In this document: one piece after another, positions 38,601-47,785 of the stretch
Layout: each line of letters starts with the position of its first letter
Position numbering within the stretch: the first letter of the stretch is position 1
Notes under the pieces: generated by a model
What the model saw: only the letters and a program-made list of their open reading frames with translations
The model's database searches: none
Told to the model about the DNA's origin: nothing
Translations under genes and position numbers: made by a program
Assembly (NCBI GenBank): GCA_963931925.1
Contig: OZ007570.1
Coordinates: 29,489,188 to 29,553,187 of the forward strand
Direction of reading: 5' to 3'
From: Onchidella celtica
Taxonomy: Eukaryota; Mollusca; Gastropoda; Systellommatophora; Onchidiidae
Length of the DNA: 64,000 bases

Positions 38601-41600
38601 AAATGAGCAGCCTGCAACGGAAAATGATGTTCTTAGTGATTTTGTAAATATATCGTTGAGTACTTGCCATATTGTTGTATGTGCATTTTTGCCTTTTTGA
38701 GGCAGTGAGGATTATAGTTTGGTTGGCGAAAGGGCTAGAATACATAAAACATTACATCACAAACACATATCTTGAAAACTTTTTGCCGATTGGAATGCCA
38801 CTTTCACATGATGAAAATATGGAGTAGGAGAACCATGGTCATGACAAAACCATGACGCATACAACAATATGGCAAATACCCCTCGATGTGTTATAGGCAA
38901 CAATTTCCATCATAAAGTTTATGTACACATGACAAGAAAAGGCCATACAAATCCATATTAGCAACCAGAATCAGCACAATCCCATCCAAATAATTATTAT
39001 ACTCTTAACATGCAATTGATAAACAGGGCTGAGACTCGGCGCATTCAAATGTCTCTTACAAATTAATCTGTCATTTGTGCTATCAGTGATTTCTATGCCA
39101 GAATTAGAAAGTTAGAAGAAACATGGAACATCCTTTTCAAATCCAGTCCTATTTTGGAGCACTCAATGCACATGAATCAAAGTCTGAAATCGTTTTTAAT
39201 TAGATTTCCTGCAGCATTGTACATAAAAGTTTGTGAATTGTAATATTCCAGCATTTGAAACACTGCTACTTTCTACATTTGCAACTACTTTTCTAACAAG
39301 TCTTTCAACTGCATGTACAGATACTGCAAAATAGACCCTTTTAAAAATTTAGCTGACATACAACATAATGTGCAATATCAGCTGCTTGTATTTCTGTCAA
39401 AATTGAACAATTCAAACTTCCAATCCTCTTGCCTCACCTTCCAAATTTTGCAACAACCATTCTATAAATATACCTGAATTATCCTGCACAAATGGCAGTC
39501 AGCTGCCAGTTCCAACCCTTGTTTCTCTGCCCAGGCTTCCACACTGCCCAGACGTCTCTTCAGCCGCAAACCCCACATACGAGTACACAGCTGCAGCTGG
39601 GGCTCTGTCACCAGGATGTTGAACAGCCACATATTAATAAAATGAAACAGCTGAGAAAACAGTTGGATGGTCAGAGCAGCATTGACTCGACAGCGGCGCA
39701 AGAGGGTCATGGCAGCTGAGAGGGTGTTGAGAACATCAGCCAGCGTAGGTCTTCCCATATTGTAACGCTGGCCCATTTCTGAATGACAGAAAGTAAAGTT
39801 CATTAAGACTGTATCTCGGCAAGGCTCCTTCACTGATAATTTCTTCAGAAAATCATTTAATATTTCTACAAATTCACAATCCCCAAGTATCCTCGATGCA
39901 ATAATACATGGAGGTAAATCTTCAGGCAGGTGTCTTGGATCTTTCTCCACTCCTTGTTTACTTCTGTCTTTAGCAGTATCATCACTTGCTTTCATTTGCG
40001 AATTCATAGAGCTAGTGTCATGCATGCTGACTCCAAAGCAATTCTCATATTTCAATTATAAGATAACATTTAGAAAATATATATCAAAATTACTCCCTTT
40101 TTGCAAATGCCAACAGAAATATTCTTCATTACATATGCCGACATTTAAGAGGAGAGAAGAATGTATTATTTGATCGACTGACCATCTTCCCCATCTCCAT
40201 TATCTGATGGGTCCAGGAAAGCTGGCATAACTCTCTGCAGGTCTCCTTGCAAGCATCTGACCAAGTGATGGAAAGCTGTCTGAACAGCTTCAGCCAGCAT
40301 TTCCTGGGACACGGCACTCAAAGGCTGGATATCCCTGTCTTGCTTGAACATGTGTAAGATCTCAGAAGAGTTGGCCATCCAAAATGCTAATGATGGAGGA
40401 TCATTATGGTGCTCCTGGTGACAGGCAGAAATGGTCAGCAAATGAACATGTCATATTCAAATTGCAGGTTATTATTTCATATCAGCTGATCATAACAAGA
40501 TATCCTAAAGATTCTGCTGCGAAAAATACACCTTTAAGGAAAAAAAAAGCCACATTTGGGAAGGATTCTAGGAGATGAATGAATATTTTTATTGAGCTGT
40601 AACGGAAAAACACCAACTGGAGTCTGAAGTTGCTCAAATGAAGAAAACAAAGGTTCCAGATACATAAATTATTTCACACAAAGAAAGCAAGTGCTAGTAT
40701 CGGATCACACTTTTCTTCATATTAAAGCAGCATGCACATCATTTAAATATCCCAAGCTCTGTACCATTCACTGAAGATTAATTCCTCACCAACTGCTTCC
40801 TGAACCCTATAACATAAAAGCTTCTTCCATTACCTGTATGCTCTGCTGTGTCATTTTGGCTGTCTTATTCACAAAATCAGCAATGAGCTGGGCTTTGTGT
40901 GTGACCGGAGATCTGGCTGCCAACAAGTTTCTTACAGCCATGTACAAGGTGTATGTGGGGGCTAGCTTGAACTGAAGCTGTTTGCTGTTCACTTCCAAGA
41001 TTGATGCTTGCAACAGACGATCCTCAGCTGTAATGTATGAACATAGATTATCTTTACTCAACTTTTCTCCGTCAACCAAAACTATTCACAACAAATAAAT
41101 TCTAATTAAACTTTTCTGGGCAACCTTTCAGTATCTTTTAACATTTACATGGCAAATTAAATGCCCTTTCCAATGTAAAGGACTTGTAGGCAAAACTGGC
41201 AAGTTAAGATATTCTTGATATTCACAGAGAAACGTTAAATTTGTTCAACGTCTATAAAGTCCTCTCAATTCATGTAAATTGTGCATCCTTGCAAATTTAC
41301 ACTTCTTCTTCTTCTAGGCGTTGTCCACCCACTGCAGGATGTAGCCCCCTCCAACATTGCTTTCCATTCTCTTTTGTTTGTTGTTTTCCTCATCCATGTT
41401 GTTCCTCCTCCCTTTGTAAATTTACACTTACCATCAAGGAAATATTCCACTGAAGCAGGCAGCAAATCTTCTGGACCATGACCACCTTGTGAGGAGCCCG
41501 GAGATTGATCTGACGCACTCCTGAAACCACAAGGAACCATCAAGCTTAAACATCATGAAAGTTCTGTAACATCAATTGAGGTATTAGTTACCAGACTTAT

Positions 41601-44600
41601 CAGCCAATGATGCTATCTAGTGTACTGTCTTTGAATGTCTGTTTTGAGATAATATGTAAGGTTTGTTTGGTCAGCCACCAAACTTTTGCATTTCATCCCC
41701 TGAAAATCACTTGAAACTCTTCATGTACATTTGGTTTTGTCTTTTAAGTGAGTCTGGATGAGAGTTGCTGGCATGCAAAACAAACCTCTGTGCTCCATCC
41801 CATGACTGTGGACCTGACCGTGGAGATACACCTCTCACAGTCTCAATGTGACCATCTATATCAAAGTTCGTCTCTTGTGGCTGGCCACGCTGAGGTTTAT
41901 TGGGCAGTTGGTAGGGCTGGTTTTTCATAGGGGGCTGCAAATATAGCACGATAATATACATATCATTGTTGAAAATATCAGTCAAGCAAATATAACTAAA
42001 TTTATTCAATACGTCTATGTAAAGAGCAAGAACAATCCTTTTTTAGAAAATCAATAGTTATAGTGAACAATTTGGACAGAAAATCAATTTAGATTATTAG
42101 ATTCCGCAAAAAAAGAGTTTCAATACTGCAAAACTGTCCATAATATTAGCTCTCAAGTTTAGCCAAGATTTACCTTGGATACTGAAAATAATGTAAACTT
42201 TCTTGACAATTCTCAAACTGCTGCATAACACTACTGTGATGTATTTGGCATTTTCTATTCAAGCTTTTGTGCAGGATTTTTATTTCAAGGTTAACTTCCT
42301 CAGCATTTGTAATTACACTTGACCTCATAAGCATCGTCAGCATTTTCATATGAAGTTCATGTAAAGTGAATATTCAATCTTAATGTGACAGCAAATTCCC
42401 ATTAAAAGAAATTGAGACAATTCCAGAATGTAATTCCTCTTCTCTGCACACCTCATCAAATCTGGGATCCAGGAATCTGTACAGTCTATCCTTGCCGAAC
42501 TGGACAGTCATGCCATGCTTCAACATTGTGGTCTCGTAGATTCTCTGCCCCTCCACATAGGTCTCAGCATCCTGGCTGTTGGGGGTCAAGGTCACAATCC
42601 CCTCAGTGTGAGCTATCACACAATGCCTGGGACGGATGTCAGCACCGGATAACTAGAAAAGAAAGGGGGAAAAAAGTTGAAGTATATTCAGAGTGTGCTG
42701 AATAACAGGACATTTAAGTCTTCGAAAAAGAGAGCGGCTGCAGTCAATTTTTAACGACATTCATAAGACTTGAATTTTATGAAGATTACAGATCTAATAA
42801 AGTCACAATAATGTCATTATATCTGCCTGCCCCTTTACATTTATAAATGATGAATGAAGTTATAAAAATGGGTCCATCAGTTACTATGGACTGTCCTTTT
42901 AGAGATGCCTGAAAAGAAATTCAGGTACAATGGGAGACAAGAAATAAGAAATACTGTTTCATGGAGTAAAACATGGAACATAAATATATGGAAAAAACGG
43001 AGAAGCCATTATAAAGGCATGTCATTTTCAAACATTTGTTCTACACCCAGTCCGAAATAGAAATATGTTGTATGAGAGGCGTTTTTAACTCTTGACCAAA
43101 CATTTTTACCAAAATAAATGTAAATCTCAGTCTCAGCTCAAGAACAGTCGGGCTTTCAAAGACAATCTGTGTACCCCATCAGCAGAGTTAATTTGTCAAG
43201 ATGGAAACTCCTTCAAACTTTTTAATAAGGAACAGATGTGAAAAATAAACTGAGGGGAGAAGGAATACTGTAATTAGGACTGTAGGCTTATTCTCTACCA
43301 GCCACACTTGAACAGAGGCATAGAAAATACTTTGGATACTCTCATATGTTGGAATCAGTTTTCAGTACTTCAGTTCTAGCCAGGACAATTTTTATCCATG
43401 ACTTCAAGCTGACGACAACTGATCCTGCAGGAAAAACAAACTAACAATCAAATCTGACGTGCTCTTTTAACAGAACCTTCTTTCTCACCTGTAAGAAATG
43501 TTTGCCATTGTAGTCTGGGCGATTATTAACAACTTCTGTCACATTGACAACTTCTGTCACATTCAGTGGGAGTACATGACGTTTTGGCTTGCCTGGAATA
43601 CAACACACAAAAATAAAATACAATGAAATGCAGAATTAACAGTACAATCAGTCACAGTCCCAAAGATACTGACTTGTCCAAAGTGCTATTTCAAGTATCT
43701 TCATTTGAACATTCCAAAGCCACACCTAATTCTACTCATAACCTTTTTTTTCCCTTAATGTGTTGGTAGAAGAGATTTAAGAAGGCAGAATTTTACACAA
43801 AAATGAGCACTAAAAACCAACCATCTGCCAATGATATAATTTCGATCGTTTGTTTTGTCCCAAATGGCCATGAGAAGTCCTACAATGTCTAAAACGAACA
43901 TCTGTTATCTAACCATGATAATATTAATTTTAAAAACCATGACACACTTTCTACAAAATACCAAACAAATGGCCATTTCTTCCTTTGAAAATTATTCTCC
44001 CTACAAAGTTCCTTTCATCCAAATGTAAAAATTGTGTCAATGACAGGTATTTACAGTATCCAGAAGTTTATTCTCCTCTAAACTAACCAAGTGCAATAAC
44101 AGAAATCTCACCTCTGACATTTAACTCTGTCAGGTAAGGTAACATGTCCACATTTGTATGTCTCTGGTCACTCTGATGATTACGCAGGTCATCATGGGAC
44201 ACTGCTCGAGGTCGCTTGCTACGTTTCTTGTAATCGGCGGACCGATGACGTAGCTGAAATATGATGTGACCTGGAAAAAAAAAACAGGAAAAGAATTTGG
44301 TTCACCAGAAAAGCGCCTATAATTTTAATTTAGAGAAAATACGTGATTACTGTAAAAACAGTCAAGCATTAAACAAGAGTACAAATATCTTTTCTTCCTT
44401 CCTGAACTCATTCAAGATGTAAAATTACTCCTACAGCCACATGATTCCAGTACTGACATATGCTGAGCAAAATATTCACCTTATCATCATAATTAGAAAG
44501 ATGATGTTATTCTCAACATTACCTCTACTTAACCATTGTTTTTATCTGGGAACAAGGCTAATAAAAAAATCAGAATCAGTTGATCACAACTCAAAAGACT

Positions 44601-47117
44601 GACTATGTAAGTAAGCTTTTCATGACCCTTCTTGAGGATATTTGTCTCGTCATCTTTCCACCTTGCCAGCTGCCTGTGGTAATTCACCAATAACTTGAAT
44701 ATGGCATGTTAAGTTATTGTAAATTTTGATTACAGTACGCGTATTTTGTGCTGCCTTTTTTTTTTTCCCCTTACTCTCTTTTTCACATTTGAAATCTGTC
44801 AATTAAATTTTTACAGCCTTAGAAACTTCTACTAGAAGATATTTCTATCTAATCAGATGAAAATACTTAAAACATTTTTATACAGAGTGCTGGACACACA
44901 TACAGATATAGCCAAACTGTGAGCACTGATCAACTTTCCCCCAGACCAAAATAAAGTGAGTCCAAGGTGCATTCAGTTACCTGTGAAGTTGAAGTGTGTG
45001 TGAGCAAGCCATCTATGTATATACTTCCCTTACCTTGACCGCCGTGTTTTGCATGTTGCATGACAATAGCCAGAGGACACTCATTGTCATCAAGTACTCG
45101 CTCGTCACCATCTGCACTTCCATGATATTCCATTCCTCCTGGGGGAAGCAGAACCTGACAAGACAAGGAAACCCAACATATGAAAACTTTCATAAAATTG
45201 CACTAAAATAACTGCAACTACATCACATATTCAGTGGTGCATCAGTGCAGTGCACCCTGCTCAAAAAGTTTTTGACGTTTGTAAAATTGAAGATTCCCAC
45301 TGCAGTTAACTTCGTCACATCGAATAGGCACTAGATATATCATTCTTCCTTACTTTCTGACTAGAGAAAGGTCATAATAATAGGCACTCTTAACCCTCGT
45401 CCCGCGTTGAGTGAACTCGTCCACATAACGCCCCGTGCAGGGATAACCAGCGGCCAGTCAGCCGATCATTTGCGTGTTGCTGATAACCTCGGCGGTCGGG
45501 TCAATCGGGTCCTTGTGAACACGTATCGCGTATACTTCAGGACACAATAACAACAATAGTGGTGGATAAATCGTAAGGGACCACTATGATATTTGGATAA
45601 AGTACTTGTGATGATAGGCAGTATCAAATGGAAGGCCCAAATCAAGAGTTTTCTGCATTTACATGCCGTTTAACATACGTTTTATCATTTTCCCAAGACC
45701 TCTGCGCTTTTTCTGTCCCTATGTCAGGCCATTCAGGTGAACAAATTATATTTTAAGCCATTCGTTTAATTTACTAACCACGTGTATCGTGACATTGCCT
45801 TCTGCCTCCTCTACTATGTAAAGCGTCCACTTACTATAATGTTAATTGTTAGTTTTAGAGAGAGATTTGATTTCCAGTTCCAGGTCGTAGAGCACATACA
45901 TGTACTGAAAAGCGGTTTAACCAAAGGAACAAAATATCTCTCTAATTACCACATCAAATAAAGACAATGACCAACAACAAAGTCGGTCATTTTCTCCCAG
46001 TTTTCCCTGATGAAAAACCTACTGACAGACACCCTTATGCAGCATGCCCTAATATTACTTCGGAATTCATAATTACAGACGTAGAACGGCGTCTCAAATA
46101 CGCACATGGCCCCTTTCTTCTCATTTCACATGTAGACGACAACCAGCATCAAAGTAAAAGTTTCCCAAGATTTTCCCCAGTTCGAACTTCAGACCGTCAG
46201 AATTATTACACGAGTATGACGAATAGTTGCGAATAGTTGCATCGTAATAAACATAATCGGACAATACCATTTTGTTAGATATAGTAGGGGTGACAGTATA
46301 GATAAACACGCGAAAATAGTGTGGGAAAAAAACGTGAAAAAAAACAAAAAACAACGACAGTCTTGGCAACCGAATAAAGAAAGCTCGAGGCGCACCGTTG
46401 CTATACAAAAATGTGGCCTCCCGCAGGACCCGCGGTTAAGCGTGTTGGACAGAATTATGGCCTCCCGTGTCTCGCGTGTTGCGCGGGGAGGCCAATATAG
46501 TGGCCTCCCGCAGGACTAGGGTTAAAGTACCCCTGCAATCTGAATATAAACTTAAGTGCAGCTTGAATTAATGTCATCTAGCAACTGGTATCGGTAGTTC
46601 CCACAACTGTCATGTTTTGCGTTTGATCACCACCTTTTAAAAATAAATGATCAATGCCCAAATGAAGAATTTTAAATATATTTCTTTATTTCGCACAAAT
46701 CCTCACTAACATTCAATCTACAGGTACATTACCTTGAAGTCCACACATGTTTCAATCAACTCAGACACCAATTGAAATTATTTTTTTTACATCTTTTACA
46801 TACGGTCAGGGAACTCCCCTTTTGACATTCTTAACAGTAAAACAGATCACTGAAAGCATGTCCAATCTCCTGATACTACAGCCAGTGGTTTTGGACACAA
46901 AGAATCAGGATCTTTAAAAGGAAATTGTTTACACCATTGTTGACATCAGAGTGACTCACCTCCACCAGACAATACTGTGTAGGATCTTCTTTCTCCAGGC
47001 CATATTTTTCCATAGCTTCACTGACCACAGCTGATGCTGGGTCTCCAGTGGACAGGAATAGTGTTTTGTAGGGGACATCTGGACGCAAAGATTGTCCATA
47101 GATCTTCAATGTACCAC
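22652..47117 (-). CDS. AFDN: Afadin (adherens-junction scaffold), 5'-incomplete, 25 exons
   Basis: Afadin binds nectin tails through its PDZ domain, Ras/Rap GTPases through its RA domains and F-actin through its C-terminal region at cell-cell junctions. Joining 25 exons by GT-AG sites gives 6284 coding bases in one open frame of 2093 residues plus a shared first codon, and every exon phase matches its neighbour. Residues (from the first whole codon here): RA2 about 1-92; FHA about 165-243; DIL about 345-700 (ALTIQLFSQLFHFINMWLF, then LPFLLPEDGYSCD); PDZ about 728-812 (carboxylate loop with MGLS); Pro/Gln-rich 836-1560; charged coiled coil 1561 to about 1850; Pro-rich to about 2010; conserved C-terminus about 2030-2093. 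Human l-afadin is about 1824 residues in full, so this orthologue is longer even without RA1, mainly through the Pro/Gln-rich exons. The N-terminus, RA1 and promoter are not found. Alternative exons could exist; all joins are predicted, not transcript-tested. Confidence 0.95.
24830..24943 (-). CDS. AFDN: Afadin exon: coiled coil
   Basis: Residues 1740-1777, ETRERQRQNYEEQKRQLLKE and onwards. 38 whole codons, with acceptor gacaacag and donor gtaagt. Confidence 0.88.
25831..26226 (-). mobile_element. tRNA-derived SINE in an afadin intron
   Basis: On the minus strand the element starts with a tRNA-like head: an A-box-like tagtctagaggc (26201-26212) and a B-box-like ggtcgaatccc (26180-26190), in RNA polymerase III promoter order. 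About 300 bp of body follows, ending in A-rich sequence near 25840. Part of the body recurs at 21-190. I could not find clear target duplications, so the ends are approximate. The tRNA of origin cannot be told. Confidence 0.75.
27213..27327 (-). CDS. AFDN: Afadin exon: coiled coil
   Basis: Residues 1702-1739, LERRLEMYEKDREEQKQRMQ, a highly charged helix as in the ER-rich segment of vertebrate l-afadin. The donor is gtaagg and the acceptor cttgtag. Confidence 0.88.
27328..29557 (-). other. Afadin intron without recognised elements
   Basis: A 2230-bp intron. Near 27430 and 29110 there are short inverted matches around ataggtggcgctc / gcgcgccccctat, too weak to call an element. The 28.7-29.1 kb part is more GC-rich than the rest. 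No coding frame is supported. Confidence 0.4.
29558..29679 (-). CDS. AFDN: Afadin exon: coiled coil
   Basis: Residues 1661-1700, charged and helix-prone (LIQTLKEDLEKSRARM). The acceptor is ccccag and the donor gtaagt. Confidence 0.88.
30072..30191 (-). CDS. AFDN: Afadin exon: acidic hinge of the coiled coil
   Basis: Residues 1621-1660. DQDRLRKLKMEHEFQRR matches human SDRLRKLMLEWQFQKR. An Asp run follows (YEYDDDDELAERLF), encoded by a GAT repeat. 40 whole codons. Confidence 0.92.
30331..31010. mobile_element. piggyBac-like non-autonomous element
   Basis: TTAA sites at 30331-30334 and 31007-31010 flank inverted ends: CCCTCTTAGCATGT on the left and, inverted, CCCACATAGCATGT on the right (12 of 14 match). 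TTAA duplications with CCC-starting termini are the hallmark of piggyBac. Inside the left end are a perfect 22-bp palindrome (30349-30370, centred on gatatatc) and a second imperfect one 40 bp on. There is no transposase frame. It lies inside an afadin intron. Confidence 0.62.
31376..31555 (-). CDS. AFDN: Afadin exon: start of the coiled coil
   Basis: Residues 1561-1620. WDRDAREKAEEEEQEEL and EIAELESRSYLSPP match human WKRDAKEKLEKQQQ and KEIQELQSK. 60 whole codons, with donor gtactt and acceptor gttacag. Confidence 0.92.
31991..32420 (-). CDS. AFDN: Afadin exon: Gln/Pro/His-rich region
   Basis: Residues 1418-1560. The first half is dominated by Q, P and H runs (NLPQQQQQHPPHQPPPQSQQ). The second half is Ser/Pro-rich with YESYDNPALKAHGFQ at the end. 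The donor is gtgagg and the acceptor cctgcag. Confidence 0.9.
32743..33004. mobile_element. TA-flanked MITE in an afadin intron
   Basis: The ends (TA)CCGTCGCTATGCTGCAA and, inverted, (TA)TCGTCGCTATGCTGCAA share at least 16 bp. The match continues after a 6-bp indel (ctcccattattaacatt versus ctcccgtaactaacatt). TA at both ends suits a Tc1/mariner-type target. The roughly 258-bp body has no gene. Confidence 0.72.
33268..34915 (-). CDS. AFDN: Afadin giant exon: disordered Pro/Gln/Asn-rich region
   Basis: Residues 869-1416 (548 codons), the largest exon. It is low in hydrophobics and rich in P, Q, N, R, H and D, so it is probably disordered. It has poly-Pro stretches (DLPPPPMHNEPPPDLP, LPPLPPPPS) of the kind that bind SH3 or profilin, and a degenerate repeat around DMRHAPDPRN / DMRHASDPRN. 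It ends with a short helix-prone segment (LIEQKLAEEQQKLMQHI). The long open frame and matching phases support coding; sequence similarity to vertebrate afadin is weak here. Confidence 0.92.
35536..35631 (-). CDS. AFDN: Afadin exon: start of the Pro-rich region
   Basis: Residues 837-867, Pro/Gly/Asn-rich (EDGPPPPYDGRDP). No strong family match on its own. It is supported by splice sites and by phases on both sides. Confidence 0.8.
35888..36006 (-). CDS. AFDN: Afadin exon: PDZ end
   Basis: Residues 797-835, AAELMTKTGQVVKLRVAK then LLSQPSP, matching human AAELMTRTSSVVTLEVAK and LLNQPSP. The donor is gtattt. Confidence 0.94.
36343..36416 (-). CDS. AFDN: Afadin exon: PDZ, third part
   Basis: Residues 772-795, DGRLQAGDQLLEVDGKSLIG, nearly identical in pattern to human DGRLAAGDQLLSVDGRSLVG. 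Confidence 0.95.
36814..36879 (-). CDS. AFDN: Afadin exon: PDZ, second part
   Basis: Residues 750-771, GIYIKSVVEGGAA, matching human GIYVKSVVKGGAA. 22 whole codons, with donor gtaagt. Confidence 0.94.
37283..37399 (-). CDS. AFDN: Afadin exon: PDZ, first part
   Basis: Residues 711-749. PEIFTVAFNKVKGSMGLSIV is the first strand and the carboxylate-binding loop (MGLS) of the PDZ domain that binds nectin C-termini in known afadins. 39 whole codons. Confidence 0.95.
37826..37902 (-). CDS. AFDN: Afadin exon: end of the DIL region
   Basis: Residues 686-710, with GSWTVYFGD matching human GTWTIYFE. A second AG lies 10 bases downstream, but only the acceptor at 37902 keeps the frame and gives the expected ICRF start. 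Confidence 0.88.
38269..38611 (-). CDS. AFDN: Afadin exon: DIL domain, C-terminal part
   Basis: Residues 571-684. STCFKLNSMQLRALL, VRLEEDSDLHLPFLLPEDGY and IPNGLPDF match human afadin closely. The donor is gtaagg and the acceptor cgttgcag. Confidence 0.95.
39474..39778 (-). CDS. AFDN: Afadin exon: DIL domain core
   Basis: Residues 470-570. It contains CRVNAALTIQLFSQLFHFIN and AWAEKQGLELAADCHLCRII, among the most conserved blocks of the family. The open frame runs on upstream to 40055, but the acceptor ttctgtcattcag gives the right phase and the alignment starts there. Confidence 0.95.
40183..40414 (-). CDS. AFDN: Afadin exon: DIL domain, second part
   Basis: Residues 392-468. LAFWMANSSEIL, FKQDRDI and VMPAFLD match human LAFWMANASELL, IKQDRDL and YMPAFLD. 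The donor is gtcagt and the acceptor gtcaccag. Confidence 0.94.
40834..41027 (-). CDS. AFDN: Afadin exon: DIL region, first part
   Basis: Residues 328-391, with FKLAPTYTLYMA matching human FKLSPTYVLYMA. The acceptor is acattacag and the donor gtaatg. Confidence 0.93.
41293..41429 (-). mobile_element. LINE 3'-tail insertion with 12-bp target duplication
   Basis: A 113-bp segment (41305-41417) lies between two identical copies of aaatttacactt (41293-41304 and 41418-41429). On the minus strand it reads toward GGGYILQWVDNA, a stop codon and an (AAG)n tail. I judge this a severely 5'-truncated LINE inserted by target-primed reverse transcription. The right-hand duplication begins two bases inside the donor of the exon at 41432. 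Confidence 0.72.
41432..41520 (-). CDS. AFDN: Afadin exon: linker before DIL
   Basis: Residues 298-326, ending LLPASVEYFLD (human LILPASIEF). The donor gtaagt sits two bases from a retroposon target duplication (41418-41429). Confidence 0.88.
41786..41934 (-). CDS. AFDN: Afadin exon: linker after FHA
   Basis: Residues 248-296: a polar linker with ETNFDIDGHIE, like human ETTFDLGGDIH. The donor is gtttgt, weaker than its neighbours. The acceptor is ttgcag. Confidence 0.85.
42452..42652 (-). CDS. AFDN: Afadin exon: FHA domain core
   Basis: Residues 181-247. IRPRHC, AETYVEGQRIYETTML and GMTVQFG match the FHA core of afadin (human IQPHHC and AETYVEGQRISETTML). The exon is 67 whole codons, donor gtgtgc. 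Confidence 0.95.
43489..43592 (-). CDS. AFDN: Afadin exon: start of the FHA region
   Basis: Residues 147-180. The hexapeptide NVTEVV occurs twice in tandem through an 18-bp duplication; human afadin has a single SVTEVG at this place. The donor is gtgaga. Confidence 0.9.
44112..44270 (-). CDS. AFDN: Afadin exon: linker between RA2 and FHA
   Basis: Residues 93-145: a basic stretch (YKKRSKRPR) followed by MLPYLTELN, matching human LPYLVELS. The acceptor follows a long T tract; the donor is gtgaga. Confidence 0.9.
45034..45154 (-). CDS. AFDN: Afadin exon: RA2 domain, second part
   Basis: Residues 53-92, including VLLPPGG and VLDDNECPLAI, which match the conserved VMLPPGA and LDDDECPLQI segments of RA2. 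The donor is gtaagg and the acceptor cttgtcag. Confidence 0.93.
45390..46525. mobile_element. piggyBac-like non-autonomous element, about 1.13 kb
   Basis: TTAA at 45390-45393 and 46522-46525 flanks inverted ends CCCTCGTCCCGCG and, inverted, CCCTAGTCCTGCG (11 of 13 match). The right subterminal region repeats tggcctcccgcaggac (near 46412 and 46501), with an inverted ggggaggcca between. Open frames are below 100 codons, so there is no transposase. It lies between the two RA2 exons of afadin. Confidence 0.65.
46960..47117 (-). CDS. AFDN: Afadin exon: RA2 domain, first part
   Basis: It encodes residues 1-52, with GGTLKIYGQSL at the start and YGLEKEDPTQYCLVE at the end, close to the human RA2 domain (GGTLRIYADSLKPNIPYK region). 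The acceptor is ttgacag and the donor gtgagt. It begins inside a codon (two bases), so an upstream exon must exist; none is recognisable up to 64000. Confidence 0.93.
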
Positions 47118-47725
47118 CTGTCAAGTACAGACCAAAAATATTATTGGCAAGGCATTTGATGTGCTGCTGGGGCTTAAAATCAAGACTATCAAATATAAAT
47201 ATATTGTCGCTGTCCAAGATACCTTAGGCCAAAGTTTCCAAAAATCTGACATGGAATAGTTTTGACCTGGCCCATCTGCCTATCTGGGTTACAAGACAAT
47301 AGCTGCTTCCTATTTAAAGAATCAGCTTGGGATATAATTTTTTGTCTGACATACACAACGGGAATAAAACTTTTTTAGTTCACCTGAAATGTAGTGACTT
47401 TGACATAGGACGGCTTTCCTGCTCAGTGACCGTACATATTAACTTTATTTCCTATATATTTTTTACTGATTTGTTGCAGCATTCTGTAGGGTGGGTGTGA
47501 CTGAACAGCAATGTTGCAGAAAGAAGGGCAAGCAGGAGAAAAGATCTGATGGAATACAGCAGGAGGAAGGAACAACAGAAAAAAATTCACAGGTGAAAAA
47601 TTAGAAAACAATGGGGCGAAAATACTATTTTTAAAAAAAGGAGGGCGAAAGAAATAAGGTTACACCACCTAATACTTCAAGCCCCAGAGGAGAAGAAGAT
47701 GGTGACAGAGAGTGAGACTCGCTCA

Positions 47726-47785
47726 AAGCTGGTGGATGGGTGGATGAGTGGATGGGAGGGTGGGTGGGTGGGTGGGCAGGTGGTG
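47726..47785. repeat. GGTGGATG/GGTG simple repeat
   Basis: Degenerate ggatg and ggtg units in tandem. Confidence 0.85.

Noticed and set aside
40032-40055. Met start of a 197-codon frame covering the DIL core exon
   Set aside because: The part upstream of 39778 is intron that happens to be open. The acceptor at 39778 fits the phase and the family alignment.
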